Assembly (NCBI GenBank): GCA_963744255.1
Contig: CAVUSZ010000057.1
Span: forward strand, 39,743-103,742
Direction of reading: 5' to 3'
Length of the DNA: 64,000 bases
DNA from: DATEDA01 sp963744255
GTDB taxonomy: Bacteria > Pseudomonadota > Gammaproteobacteria > Burkholderiales > SG8-39
Part shown: one piece after another, positions 35,130 to 44,520 of the stretch
How the letters are laid out: every line of letters starts with the position of its first letter
How positions within the stretch are numbered: the first letter of the stretch is position 1
Translations under genes and position numbers: made by a program
The notes under the pieces: generated by a model
Told to the model about the DNA's origin: nothing
The model's database searches: none
What the model saw: the letters and a program-made list of their open reading frames with translations, nothing else

Positions 35130-36889
35130 AGCTCGCCCGGGCGCTGTTCGCGGCTGCATTTGCGGCCTTCCTCCTCCTCGCCGCAGGCGTTCGGGCGGCG
35201 GAGCCCGACGCACCGCCGCTCGCTTTTCGCGTCGAGATCGTCGCGCCGTCGCCGCTCGACGATGCATTGAGGGAAGACCTCGACCTGATGCGCTGGCAGC
35301 ACTACGACTCGCTGACCGACGATCTGTTCGAGCGCCTGCTCGCCGAAGCTCGCTCGCAGGCGAGCGAAATCGTCGCCACGTACGGGTTCTTCTCGCCGGA
35401 GATCGATGTGAGCGCCGCGCAAGGGGATGGCGGCCGCGTGGTCCGCATCGCAGTGACGCCCGGCGAGCCGACGCGCGTGCGCGCCGTGCGGCTCGAGTTC
35501 AGCGGCCCGGTGCTCGAAGATCCCGACGGCGCGGCACGCATCGCGGCGGTGCGCGAGGCATGGCCGCTGCGGGAGGGCGACGTGTTCACGCAATCGGGGT
35601 GGGAGGTGGCGAAGGGCCTCGCCATCAGCGTACTCAGCGCGGAGCGCTATGCGATCGCCGGCATTGCCGAGAGCCGCGCGACGATCGACCCCGACGCCCA
35701 CACGGCGGACCTCGAAGTGACCATGGCGAGCGGGCCCCCGCTCGCCTTCGGCGCCGTGAGCATCACCGGTCTCCAGAAGCACCCGGAGGAGGCGGTGCGG
35801 AATCTCAGCCCGATCCGCCCGGGCGACCCTTACAACCGCGAGAAGCTCGAGGTCTACCAGCGACGCCTCGTCGCGACTAACCACTTCACCAGCGTGCAGG
35901 TGGCGATCGACGCCGACCCGGCGCGGCCGGGCGAGCTGCCGGTGCGGGTGTCGCTGATCGAGGCGCCGAAGCGGAAGGTCGACGTCGGCGTCGGCTTCAG
36001 CACCGATACGCTCTTCCGCTTCCAGCTCGACTATCGCGACGTCGACATCCTCGGGTTCAACCATCGGCTTACCGCCACCCTGCGCTACGAGACAAAAGTG
36101 CAATCGCTCGGGGCGGTGGTCGATTCGCCCACGGATGCCGGCGGCTGGTACAACAGCTACAACGCGGACGTGCGCGCGACCCAGATCGAGGGGCTCGACA
36201 CCACGTCGGTTTCAGCCGGGTTCGTGCGCAAGCTGATCGATGAGCGCAACCAGCCGGCGTGGGGGCTCGGCTACATCTTCGAGCGCCAGGAGCCGTCCGG
36301 CCTCCCCGCCGAGAACACGTATGCGCTGCTCGGCAGCCTCTGGTATACGTGGCGCCGCACCGACAATCTGCAGTCGCCGCGACGCGGCTGGAACGCGGCG
36401 GTGCAGCTGTCGGCCGCCCCGCCCGGCGTCTCGAGCCGCACGTTCGGGCGCGCGGTCGGGAAGTTGGCCTGGTTCGTGCCGCTCGCGCGGAAGGTCGACG
36501 GGATCGTGCGCACGGAAGCCGGCGCCGTCCTCGCCGACACGTCGAGCGGCATCCCGCAGGCGGCGCTGTTCCGGACCGGCGGCGATACGACGGTGCGCGG
36601 CTACGCGTTCGAAAGCCTCGGCGTGCAGACGCCTAACGCCGTGCTCGGCGGTCGCTTCTATGGCCTCGCGAGCGCCGAGGCCGTGTACTGGGCGTGGGAG
36701 AACGTCGGGCTCGCGGCGTTCGTCGACGCCGGCAACGCAGTGGAGAACGTCGAGGACTTTCGCTTTGCGCTCGGGTACGGGGTCGGCGGCCGCGCCCGCA
36801 CGCCCGCGGGACCGCTGCGGCTCGACGTCGCCTACGGACAGGACACCAGGCAGTTCAGGATCCACTTCTCGTTCGGAGTGACGTTCTAG
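35126..36889 (+). CDS. tamA: Outer-membrane assembly factor TamA
   Basis: 587 residues from a TTG overlapping the AsmA stop. A Sec signal (MKLARALFAAAFAAFLLLAAG) is followed by three POTRA domains (~30-260) and an Omp85 16-strand barrel (~270-587). Barrel signatures are the late loop motif GGDTTVRGYAFESLG (VRGY) and the terminal IHFSFGVTF ending in Phe. TamA acts with TamB in outer-membrane protein and lipid transport. tamB begins 5 bases after its stop. Confidence 0.93.
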   Translation: MKLARALFAAAFAAFLLLAAGVRAAEPDAPPLAFRVEIVAPSPLDDALREDLDLMRWQHYDSLTDDLFERLLAEARSQASEIVATYGFFSPEIDVSAAQGDGGRVVRIAVTPGEPTRVRAVRLEFSGPVLEDPDGAARIAAVREAWPLREGDVFTQSGWEVAKGLAISVLSAERYAIAGIAESRATIDPDAHTADLEVTMASGPPLAFGAVSITGLQKHPEEAVRNLSPIRPGDPYNREKLEVYQRRLVATNHFTSVQVAIDADPARPGELPVRVSLIEAPKRKVDVGVGFSTDTLFRFQLDYRDVDILGFNHRLTATLRYETKVQSLGAVVDSPTDAGGWYNSYNADVRATQIEGLDTTSVSAGFVRKLIDERNQPAWGLGYIFERQEPSGLPAENTYALLGSLWYTWRRTDNLQSPRRGWNAAVQLSAAPPGVSSRTFGRAVGKLAWFVPLARKVDGIVRTEAGAVLADTSSGIPQAALFRTGGDTTVRGYAFESLGVQTPNAVLGGRFYGLASAEAVYWAWENVGLAAFVDAGNAVENVEDFRFALGYGVGGRARTPAGPLRLDVAYGQDTRQFRIHFSFGVTF

Positions 36890-36893
36890 AACC

Positions 36894-39800
36894 ATGCGCA
36901 AGCTCGCCTGGACCGCCTTCGCCTTGCTGGCGCTCGCCATGGCCGGCGCGCTCGCGATCGCCTGGCTGGCGAAGAGCGAGCACGCCGTGGTGTGGCTCGC
37001 GTCGCGGATCGCCGCCGCCAGCGGGGGATCGCTCGAGATCAGCGATCCGCGCGGCTATCTTTCCGGCACCGTGCGGATCGCCCGGCTGCGGTACGAGGAC
37101 GAGGACGTGCGCATCGTCGCGCAGGAGATCGCGTTCGAGCCGGTGCTCGTCGCCGTGCTCGCCCGGCGGCTGGAGCTTCGCACGCTCGCGGCGCGCGACC
37201 TCGAGATCGTGTCCAAGCCGACGCCGGGCGAGCCCGAGCCGCCCGATACGCTCGCGCTGCCGGTCGACGTCGCGGTCGAGCGCGCGACGTTCGATCGCGT
37301 GGTCGTGCGGAGCGACCCCGACGAGGTGACCTTCGACGCGGTATCGCTCACCTATGCTGGATCCGCGACGCGCCACGCGGTGCGCGACCTGAAAGCGCGA
37401 TCGCCCCTCGGCGAGATAGAAGGCGCCATCGCCCTCGGGGCGGCGCGACCGTTCCCGGCGAGCGGCACCGTATCGCTCGCCCGCGAGGACGCCAGGCTCC
37501 CGGCCGCGATGCAGGCAACGCTCGACGGGAGCCTCGAGCGGCTCGAGATCGCGCTCGGCGGCAAGGCCGCCGGTGCCGACCTGAGCGGCACCGTCCGTCT
37601 CGCGCCGTTCGCGACACGCTGGCTCGCCGATGCGAGCGCTCGGCTCGGCGGCCTCGATCTCGCGCGCCTGGACGCGTCGTGGCCGCGCACCGATCTAGCG
37701 ATCGAGGCGCAGGCTGCGAGTCGCGACGACGGCGCAATCGGCGGCAGGGCCGACGCGAAGAACGCGGCGGCCGGGCCTTTGACCGACGGCAGCCTGCCGC
37801 TCGTCAGTCTCGCTTCACCCTTCGTCTGGCGAGGAGGCGAGCTCGAGCTGCCGGCGCTCACCGCCGGTTTCGGTGCGGGGGGCAGTGCGACCGGGAGCGC
37901 GCGAGCGACCACGGACCGCGCGACGCTCGATCTCGCCGTCAAGCGACTCGACCTGCGCGCCTTCCATCGCCCGCTTCGCGAGACCCGTCTCGACGGCGCG
38001 ATCGCGGCCACGCTGACCCCCGACGCGCAGGCGGTGCGCGCGAAACTCGCGCAAGGCGCGGTGCGTTTCGAGCTCGACGGCGCGCGCCGGGGCGAGTCGT
38101 TCGCGGTGAAGCGCTTCGTCGCCGCCGCGGGCGGCGGGACGCTCAGCGCGGAGGGCACGATCGGCCTCTCCGGTGCGGAAGCGTTCGACGCGCGCGCGAA
38201 GCTCGACCGCCTCGATCCGTCGGCGTTCGGCGCGTATCCCAGCGCGCGGATCACCGGCGACGTCGCCGCGACCGGCGCGCTCGCGCCGCGCTGGCGCGTG
38301 GATGCGCGGCTCGACGTGCGCGAGAGCCGCTGGCGCAACGTGGCGCTCGTCGGCGACGCGCGCCTCGCCGCCTCGGCTTCCGAAGTGCACGACCTGCACG
38401 CGTCGCTCCGCATCGGCGCGAATCGCCTCGTGGCGCACGGCGGCCTCGGCCGACCCGGCGACTCGCTCGCGGTCTCGCTCGCCGCGCCGCGTCTCGCCGA
38501 CCTCGACCCGCGCCTCGTCGGGCGCGCGACGGCGAACGCCACGCTGCGCGGCGCGCTCGCCCGGCCCGCGGTCGAGTTCGACGTGACGGCCGAGCGGCTG
38601 GAAGCGCCGGGCGGCTACCGCGCGGCGTCGCTCGTCGCGCGCGGCTCCCTGTCGCCCGACGCCGATCCGCGATTCGACCTCGCCGTCACGGCGACCACGG
38701 TGCGGGCCGGCCGAGTCGTGCTCGGCAGCGCATCGGCGAAAGCGGCCGGCAGCTTCGCGCGCCACGTCGTCGACCTCGCCGCCACCGGCGACGGCATCGA
38801 TTTGACCGGGCAGCTCGCCGGTGGCTGGCGGCGCACCGAGGGCTGGGCCGGCACGGTCGAGACGCTGGCGAACCGCGGCCGTTTTCCGGTGCAGCTGCTC
38901 GCGCCGGTCGCGGTCGAGGCCGGACCGTCCCGAGTCGCGATCGGCGAAGCGGCCCTCGCGCTCGACGGCGGGCGGGTCGCGATCCGGCACCTGCGCTACG
39001 AGCGCGGGCGGCTCGCGAGCGCGGGCGAGCTCGCGGGCGTGCGCGTCGCGCCGTTCCTCGCGACCGCCGACGCTGCGAGCGGCATCGACTCGACCTTGAC
39101 CGTGCGCGGGACCTGGTCGATCGAGACGACGCCGCGGCTGAACGGAACGATCGCGCTCGCGCGCGAGGCGGGCGATCTCACGATCGGCGAACCCGGCGAT
39201 CCGGCGCGCCTCGCGCTGGACCTGGACGAGCTGCGGCTCGACGCGAAGCTCGTCGACGATGGGGCGAGCGGTACCGCCGTGTTGACGGCGCGCCGGCTCG
39301 GCACGGCGAACGCGACGTTCGAGATCGGCCCCGCACCCGGCGCTCCTCCCGGCACGGTGTCGCCGGACGCGCCACTCAAGGCGAGCTTGACGGCGGCGAT
39401 CGCTTCGCTCCGTCCGCTCGGCGTGCTGCTCAACGGGCAGCCAATCGTCGACGGCGCGGTCAACGCGTCGTTCGCCGTCGACGGGACGCTGCGCGCGCCG
39501 AGGATCACCGGACGCGTCGATGGCAGCGGTCTCGCGCTCGAGATCCCGGTCCACGGCCTGCGCCTCGTCGACGGTCGGCTCGCGGCGACCCTCGACGCCG
39601 AAGCGCTGCGCGTGGAAGTGTTCGAGATCCGCGGCGGCGACGGCCGCCTCACGGCGCGCGGCGTCGCGCCCCGCACCGGGGACACCGCGCTCACGTGGCA
39701 GGCGGAGAACCTGCGGCTCTTTGGCCTGCCGGACCGCCTGCTGACGTTGGACGGGGCGGGGAAGCTCGCGATCGCCGGCGGCCGAGTGGTCCTGGAAGGC

Positions 39801-40631
39801 GCGCTCGCCGCGCGCGAGGCGTACATCGAGTTCGCCCGCCAGCGGGGCGCGACCCTCGGTGACGACGTCGTTGTGCTCGGCTGGCCTCCCAAGCCGGCGC
39901 AGCGCGTCGCAGCCGCGCGCTCGCCGCTCAAGGCGACGCTGGATCTCGACTTGGGCCGCAAGTTCCGCATCGTCGGCGCCGGGCTCGACACGGAGCTTAC
40001 CGGGAAGCTCAGGATCGAGACGCAGGATTCGGGCGCGTTCACGGGCAAGGGCCAGATCGCCGCGGTGCGCGGGATCTACTTCTTTCTCGGGCAGCGGCTC
40101 GAGATCGAGCGCGGGCGGCTCATCTTCGACGGCGCGCTCGAGAATCCCGCGCTCGACGTGTTCGCGGTCCGTCGCGGGCTCCAGGTCGAACCCGGCGTCG
40201 AGCTCACCGGGACGCTGCGCAACCCGCGGGTGCAGGTCGTGTCGCGTCCGCCGCTGCCCGACGGCGAAAAGCTCGCGTGGCTCGTCCTCGGCCGCCCGCT
40301 TGACACCGCTTCCGCCACCGACGCGGTCCTGCTCCAATCGGCGGCGGCGTCGCTCCTCGATGACGCGAACGCGATCCCGCTCGGCCGGCGCATCGCGCTC
40401 GCGATGGGGCTCGACGATATCGGCATCAGGGGCGGCACCTCCGTGCAAGGCTCGGCGGTGTCGATCGGCAAGCGCCTCTCCGAGCGGCTCTATCTCACAT
40501 TCGAGCAGGGGCTCGCGGCCGCGCGCACGGCGGTGACGCTCGAATACCTGCTCGGCCGCGGGTTCCGGGTCCGCGCCTCGGGCGGTCAGGACAACGCGCT
40601 CGGGGTGTTCTACACCAGGTCGTTCGACTGA
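36894..40631 (+). CDS. tamB: Translocation and assembly module protein TamB
   Basis: 1245 residues: one N-terminal membrane anchor (about 5-27), a long repetitive beta region forming a hydrophobic groove, and the conserved C-terminal DUF490/TamB domain (~930-1245). The last includes GKGQIAAVRGIYFFLGQRLE, FDGALENPALDVFAVR, LAWLVLGRPLD and the terminal VRASGGQDNALGVFYTRSFD. TamB spans the periplasm to reach TamA. The frame is unbroken over 3.7 kb. The next gene is convergent, 25 bases away. Confidence 0.93.
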   Translation: MRKLAWTAFALLALAMAGALAIAWLAKSEHAVVWLASRIAAASGGSLEISDPRGYLSGTVRIARLRYEDEDVRIVAQEIAFEPVLVAVLARRLELRTLAARDLEIVSKPTPGEPEPPDTLALPVDVAVERATFDRVVVRSDPDEVTFDAVSLTYAGSATRHAVRDLKARSPLGEIEGAIALGAARPFPASGTVSLAREDARLPAAMQATLDGSLERLEIALGGKAAGADLSGTVRLAPFATRWLADASARLGGLDLARLDASWPRTDLAIEAQAASRDDGAIGGRADAKNAAAGPLTDGSLPLVSLASPFVWRGGELELPALTAGFGAGGSATGSARATTDRATLDLAVKRLDLRAFHRPLRETRLDGAIAATLTPDAQAVRAKLAQGAVRFELDGARRGESFAVKRFVAAAGGGTLSAEGTIGLSGAEAFDARAKLDRLDPSAFGAYPSARITGDVAATGALAPRWRVDARLDVRESRWRNVALVGDARLAASASEVHDLHASLRIGANRLVAHGGLGRPGDSLAVSLAAPRLADLDPRLVGRATANATLRGALARPAVEFDVTAERLEAPGGYRAASLVARGSLSPDADPRFDLAVTATTVRAGRVVLGSASAKAAGSFARHVVDLAATGDGIDLTGQLAGGWRRTEGWAGTVETLANRGRFPVQLLAPVAVEAGPSRVAIGEAALALDGGRVAIRHLRYERGRLASAGELAGVRVAPFLATADAASGIDSTLTVRGTWSIETTPRLNGTIALAREAGDLTIGEPGDPARLALDLDELRLDAKLVDDGASGTAVLTARRLGTANATFEIGPAPGAPPGTVSPDAPLKASLTAAIASLRPLGVLLNGQPIVDGAVNASFAVDGTLRAPRITGRVDGSGLALEIPVHGLRLVDGRLAATLDAEALRVEVFEIRGGDGRLTARGVAPRTGDTALTWQAENLRLFGLPDRLLTLDGAGKLAIAGGRVVLEGALAAREAYIEFARQRGATLGDDVVVLGWPPKPAQRVAAARSPLKATLDLDLGRKFRIVGAGLDTELTGKLRIETQDSGAFTGKGQIAAVRGIYFFLGQRLEIERGRLIFDGALENPALDVFAVRRGLQVEPGVELTGTLRNPRVQVVSRPPLPDGEKLAWLVLGRPLDTASATDAVLLQSAAASLLDDANAIPLGRRIALAMGLDDIGIRGGTSVQGSAVSIGKRLSERLYLTFEQGLAAARTAVTLEYLLGRGFRVRASGGQDNALGVFYTRSFD

Positions 40632-40655
40632 CCGACCGCGCCTCGCAAGCGGCCC

Positions 40656-41126
40656 TCACCCTGGGGCGGGGTGCACTGCGACGATCACCACGAGCTCGAC
40701 CGCCGCGTTCAGCGGCAGCTGCGGGTGCCCGAATGCGGTGCGCGCGTGTCCAGAGCGTCCGGGCAGCGCGCGGGCGAAGAAGTCCGACGCCGCGTCGAGG
40801 ACCTGCGGCTGATCGAAGAAGCCCGGTGCGCTCGCGACGTGGCCCTCGACGCGGACGATCTCGCGAATGCGGTCGAGATCGCCGAGCACCGCCTTGATCT
40901 GCGCGAGCACGTTGAGTGCGGCGAGCGCCGCGGCGCTGCGGCCCTCGTCGAGCGAGAGCTCCGCGCCGACCCGGCCGGGGTGGAGGATCGTCCCGTCGCG
41001 GATCGGCAGCTGCCCCGAGAGGAACAGGAGATCGCCGGCAATGGTTCCACGAGCGTAGTTGCCGCGGGGAGCCGGCGGGTCGGGCAGCTCGATCCCGAGC
41101 TGGCGGAGGCGTTCCTCGGTCTTCAT
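40656..41126 (-). CDS. RidA-family (YjgF/UK114-like) protein
   Basis: 156 residues from the ATG at 41126. It belongs to the longer RidA subgroup: MKTEERLRQLGIELP, LLFLSGQLPIRDG and VVIVAVHPAPG. The canonical RidA catalytic Arg (in RxxxE/xxA) cannot be placed with certainty. True RidA deaminates reactive enamines; many homologues are uncharacterised. Its ATG overlaps the QueC-like stop (ATGA), so the two are co-translated, an unusual pairing. Confidence 0.85.
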   Translation of the reverse strand: MKTEERLRQLGIELPDPPAPRGNYARGTIAGDLLFLSGQLPIRDGTILHPGRVGAELSLDEGRSAAALAALNVLAQIKAVLGDLDRIREIVRVEGHVASAPGFFDQPQVLDAASDFFARALPGRSGHARTAFGHPQLPLNAAVELVVIVAVHPAPG

Positions 41127-41740
41127 GTGCGGTAGAACCCCGCCGACTCCTCGACGCCGGCTTCCTCGAAGGCCGTACGGCGCTTGCGGCATTGCGGACA
41201 GCGGCCGCAATGTACCGGGTAACCGACCAGGCACGAGTAGGTCGTATCGAAGTCGACGCCGAGCTCAGCCCCGCGGCGGACGATTTCGTGCTTTCCCATG
41301 CTCACATAGGGGGTACGTAGCTCGACATCGCCGAGCAGCCCGGCGACCAGCCGGAACTGGGCGAGAAACGCGTGCGAGGCCGACGGATACTCGAGCGTGT
41401 CGCCGTGATTGACTCCGAGATAGATCCGGCGCGCGCCGAGGCTGGTCGCGTAGGACAGGGCAAGGCTCAAGGCGACCAGGTTCCGGTGCGGCAGCGGCAC
41501 ATGCGCCTTGCGGTCCTGCCCGCGGCGGAACGTCGCGCCCACGCGCGCGAGGTCGAGCACGACCACCTCGACGCCGAGCGGCTCGCAGTGATCCGCGGCG
41601 GCGCGCCGCTCGTGCGGGGCGGCGCGCTGGCCGTAGTCGACAAAGAGCGCCTGCAGCACCTCGCCGCCCTGTGCGAGCTGGTGCAGCAGGGTCGTGCTCT
41701 CGACGCCGCCCGAGAGGAGGAGGATGGCAGGGGCTTCCAT
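41123..41740 (-). CDS. QueC-like 7-cyano-7-deazaguanine synthase family protein
   Basis: 205 residues. The PP-loop near the N-terminus reads LLLSGGVEST, with Glu where QueC normally has Asp (SGGxDS). Other QueC features are LFVDYGQRAAPHE, YLGVNHGDTLEYP and the zinc-binding tail CLVGYPVHCGRCPQCRKR. Bona fide QueC makes preQ0 with ATP and ammonia in the queuosine pathway. The Glu substitution and slightly short length make a divergent QueC-like enzyme possible. The ATG begins the divergent region with the ferredoxin gene. Confidence 0.75.
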   Translation of the reverse strand: MEAPAILLLSGGVESTTLLHQLAQGGEVLQALFVDYGQRAAPHERRAAADHCEPLGVEVVVLDLARVGATFRRGQDRKAHVPLPHRNLVALSLALSYATSLGARRIYLGVNHGDTLEYPSASHAFLAQFRLVAGLLGDVELRTPYVSMGKHEIVRRGAELGVDFDTTYSCLVGYPVHCGRCPQCRKRRTAFEEAGVEESAGFYRT

Positions 41741-41768
41741 CGCGCGGGAAAGCGTAGCACGCGCCCTC

Positions 41769-41774
41769 TATAAT
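41769..41774 (+). promoter_or_regulatory. TATAAT -10 box upstream of the ferredoxin gene
   Basis: A consensus TATAAT lies 25 bases before the ATG at 41799. No clear -35 is seen at the expected distance. Confidence 0.4.
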
Positions 41775-41798
41775 CCCGCAATCCAGGAACCCGGTCCG

Positions 41799-42107
41799 AT
41801 GAGCCACTACAAGCATCACGTGTTCTTCTGCTGCAACCAGCGCGATCCGGGCGCGGCGTGCTGCCAGAACCACGATGCCGACGCGATGCGCGGCTACTGC
41901 AAGGATCGGGTAAAGGAGCTGAAGCTCGCCGGCCCGGGCAAGGTCCGCGTCAACAAGGCCGGCTGCCTCGACCGCTGCGAGGAAGGTCCGTGCGTCGTCG
42001 TGTACCCCGACGCAGTCTGGTATACCTACGTCGACAGGTCCGACATCGACGAGATCATCGAGGAGCACCTCGTCAACGGCCGCATCGTCGAGCGGCTGCG
42101 GCTGTGA
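41799..42107 (+). CDS. Thioredoxin-like [2Fe-2S] ferredoxin
   Basis: 102 residues. The four-cysteine pattern of (2Fe-2S) Shethna-type ferredoxins is present: HHVFFCCNQRDPGAACC near the start, then VNKAGCLDRCEEGPCVVVYP. The fold is thioredoxin-like. The physiological partner is unknown. A TATAAT box lies just upstream. The hydrolase operon begins 58 bases downstream and may be read through. Confidence 0.88.
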   Translation: MSHYKHHVFFCCNQRDPGAACCQNHDADAMRGYCKDRVKELKLAGPGKVRVNKAGCLDRCEEGPCVVVYPDAVWYTYVDRSDIDEIIEEHLVNGRIVERLRL

Positions 42108-42165
42108 GCCCGCCGGGCCGCCCCAGGGGCGAACCCCCGAGCACCGATAGCGCGAGGGTAGTCGA

Positions 42166-42816
42166 GTGACCCGCAAGTCCGAACGTCTCGCCATCGACGG
42201 GCCGGCGGGCAAGATCGAGGTCGTGGTCGACCACCCCGCGGTGTTCCCGTCGGACGGCGGGGAGGAGACCGCGCGCGGCATCGGCATCGTCGCGCATCCG
42301 CACCCGCTCTTCGGCGGCACGCTCGACAACAAGGTGGCGCAGACGCTTGCGCGCACCTTCACCGAGCTCGGGCTGATCGCCGTCCGGCCGAACTTCCGCG
42401 GCGTCGGCGCCAGCGCCGGGGAGCACGATCACGGCGCCGGCGAGACCGAGGACATGCTGCGCATCGTGGACTGGGCGCAGAACCGCTTCGGGCCGCTGCC
42501 GGTGGCGCTCGCGGGGTTCTCGTTCGGCGCCTTCGTGCAGACGCGCGTCGCGCAGCGGGTGAAGGCTGAGCGGCTCGTGCTCGTCGGCGTGCCGCACGGC
42601 CTCGTCACAGGCGGGCGCACCTACCAGGCGGAAGCGGTGCCGCCCGACACGATCGTGATCCACGGCGAGCTCGACGAGACCGCCCCGCTCGCGAACGCGC
42701 TCGACTGGGCGCGACCGCAGGAGCTGCCGGTGACGGTAGTACCCGGCGCAGATCATTTCTTCCACCGGAAGCTGCACATCATCCGCGAAATCATCAAGCG
42801 CCAGTGGAAAGCCTGA
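42166..42816 (+). CDS. Alpha/beta hydrolase (CC_0125/YbfF-like small hydrolase)
   Basis: 216 residues, GTG start. It shows AHPHPLFGGTLDNKVAQTLA, RPNFRGVGASAGEHDHG, the nucleophile elbow AGFSFGAF (Ser), HGELDE (acid) and ADHFFHRKLH (His). This family of small serine hydrolases has no assigned substrate. It overlaps the ABC ATPase gene by 13 bases, so it is the first gene of an operon running to 46148. Confidence 0.85.
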   Translation: MTRKSERLAIDGPAGKIEVVVDHPAVFPSDGGEETARGIGIVAHPHPLFGGTLDNKVAQTLARTFTELGLIAVRPNFRGVGASAGEHDHGAGETEDMLRIVDWAQNRFGPLPVALAGFSFGAFVQTRVAQRVKAERLVLVGVPHGLVTGGRTYQAEAVPPDTIVIHGELDETAPLANALDWARPQELPVTVVPGADHFFHRKLHIIREIIKRQWKA

Positions 42817-43733
42817 CCGCGACGCAGGTCCTGCGCGTCACCGGCCTGCGCAAGCGCTACGGCGACAACGAGGTCGTCGCCGGTACGAGCCTCGCCATCG
42901 CGCGCGGCGAATGCTTCGGCCTCCTCGGGCCGAACGGTGCCGGCAAGACCACGACGCTCCGGCTCTGCCTCGGGCTGATCGAGCCCGACGGCGGGACGAT
43001 CGAGCTCATGGGGCGATCGGTTCCGCGCGAAGCGCGCGCCGCCCGCGAGCGGGTGGGCGTCGTCCCCCAGCACGACAACATCGACCCCGATTTCACGGTC
43101 GCCGAGAACCTGCTCGTCTACGGCCGCTACTTCGGTCTCGCCGAAGCGGCGATCCGCGCGCGCATTCCCGGGTTGCTCGAGTTCGCCGGCCTCGCCGGCC
43201 GCGCCGACTCGAAGATCCAGACGCTCTCCGGCGGCATGAAGCGCCGGCTCACGCTCGCGCGCGCGCTCGTGAACGATCCGGAGGTCGTCTTCATGGACGA
43301 GCCGACGACGGGCCTCGACCCGCAGGCGCGGCACCTCATCTGGGAGCGGCTGCGGAGCCTCGTCGCGCAAGGCAAGACGATCGTACTCACGACGCACTTC
43401 ATGGACGAGGCCGAGCGGTTGTGTGGCCGGCTCGCGATCATGGACCGCGGCCGCATCATCGCCGCCGGCGCGCCACGGGAGCTGATCCAGACGCACATCG
43501 AGCCGCAGGTGGTCGAGATGCACGGCGACGGCGCGGCGGAATGGGGCGAGCGCGTGGCGCCGCCGCTCGCCGCCCGCGTCGAGCGCGTGGGCGATTCGAT
43601 GTTCTGCTACGCGCAGGACGCGGGCCCGATCGTCGCCGACCTCGAGCGGCGCGGCGGACTCGCATACCTGCACCGCCCGGCGAACCTCGAGGACGTGTTC
43701 CTCAAGCTGACCGGGCGGGATCTGCGCGATTGA
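42804..43733 (+). CDS. ABC transporter ATP-binding protein (NodI/ABC-2 type)
   Basis: 309 residues. Walker A GPNGAGKTT, Q-loop VVPQHDNID, signature LSGGMKRR, Walker B VVFMDEPTTGLDP and switch His in TTHFMDEAERL are all present. The C-terminal ~90 residues are the regulatory tail usual in NodI-like exporters. It pairs with the permease 4 bases downstream. The exported substrate is unknown. Confidence 0.93.
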   Translation: MESLTATQVLRVTGLRKRYGDNEVVAGTSLAIARGECFGLLGPNGAGKTTTLRLCLGLIEPDGGTIELMGRSVPREARAARERVGVVPQHDNIDPDFTVAENLLVYGRYFGLAEAAIRARIPGLLEFAGLAGRADSKIQTLSGGMKRRLTLARALVNDPEVVFMDEPTTGLDPQARHLIWERLRSLVAQGKTIVLTTHFMDEAERLCGRLAIMDRGRIIAAGAPRELIQTHIEPQVVEMHGDGAAEWGERVAPPLAARVERVGDSMFCYAQDAGPIVADLERRGGLAYLHRPANLEDVFLKLTGRDLRD

Positions 43734-43737
43734 CGCG

Positions 43738-44520
43738 ATGACCGTCGCCTACGTCCTCCCCCGCATCTCCCACCGGCTCGTGCCGGTCTGGCGCCGGAAC
43801 TTCCTCGTCTGGCGCAAGCTTGCCGTGCCGTCGATGCTCGGCAACCTCGGCGACCCGATGATCTACATGCTCGGCCTCGGCTACGGCCTCGGCTCCTTCC
43901 TGCCCGAGGTCGGCGGCGTGTCCTACATCGTCTTCCTCGCCGCCGGCACCGTGTGCTTTTCGGTCATGAACAGCGCCACCTTCGAAGCGCTGTACTCGTC
44001 GTTCTCGCGCATGCACGTGCAGCGGACGTGGGACGCGATCATGAACGCCCCGGTCGAGCTCGACGACATCGTCGCCGCCGAGCTCGCGTGGTGCGCGTCG
44101 AAGAGCTTCCTCTCGGGGCTCGCGATCATGGTGGTGATCTGGGCGCTGGGGCTCGCGCGCTCGCCGCTTTCGCTCTGGGTGCTCGCGGCGGTGCCGCTGA
44201 TCGGGCTCGCGTTCGGCGCGCTCGCGCTCATCGCCACCGCGGTGTCGCCGTCCTACGACTTCTTCATGTACTACTTCACCCTGTTCGTCACGCCGATGGG
44301 CATGCTCTGCGGCGTGTTCTTTCCGGTGGAGGCGCTGCCCGCGGCGCTGCAGGCGGTGTCGTGGGTGCTGCCGCTGACGCACGCGACCGAGCTCGTGCGA
44401 CCGCTCGTCCTCGGCGCGATCCCGGCGCACGCCGCGCTCAACGTCGCGGTGCTGCTTGCCTACGCCGCGGTGGGCTTCTATGCTGCGGTGGTCCTCTTCC
44501 GCCGCCGGTTGCTGCGCTGA
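43738..44520 (+). CDS. ABC-2 type (NodJ-like) permease
   Basis: 260 residues, six membrane helices, with the family stretches FLVWRKLAVPSMLGNLGDPMIYMLGLGYGLG, YSSFSRMHVQRTWDAIMNAP and LFVTPMGMLCGVFFPVEALP...LPLTHATELVRPL. It forms the membrane part of an exporter with the preceding ATPase. The stop is within the ATG of hemJ (TGATG). Confidence 0.92.
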   Translation: MTVAYVLPRISHRLVPVWRRNFLVWRKLAVPSMLGNLGDPMIYMLGLGYGLGSFLPEVGGVSYIVFLAAGTVCFSVMNSATFEALYSSFSRMHVQRTWDAIMNAPVELDDIVAAELAWCASKSFLSGLAIMVVIWALGLARSPLSLWVLAAVPLIGLAFGALALIATAVSPSYDFFMYYFTLFVTPMGMLCGVFFPVEALPAALQAVSWVLPLTHATELVRPLVLGAIPAHAALNVAVLLAYAAVGFYAAVVLFRRRLLR

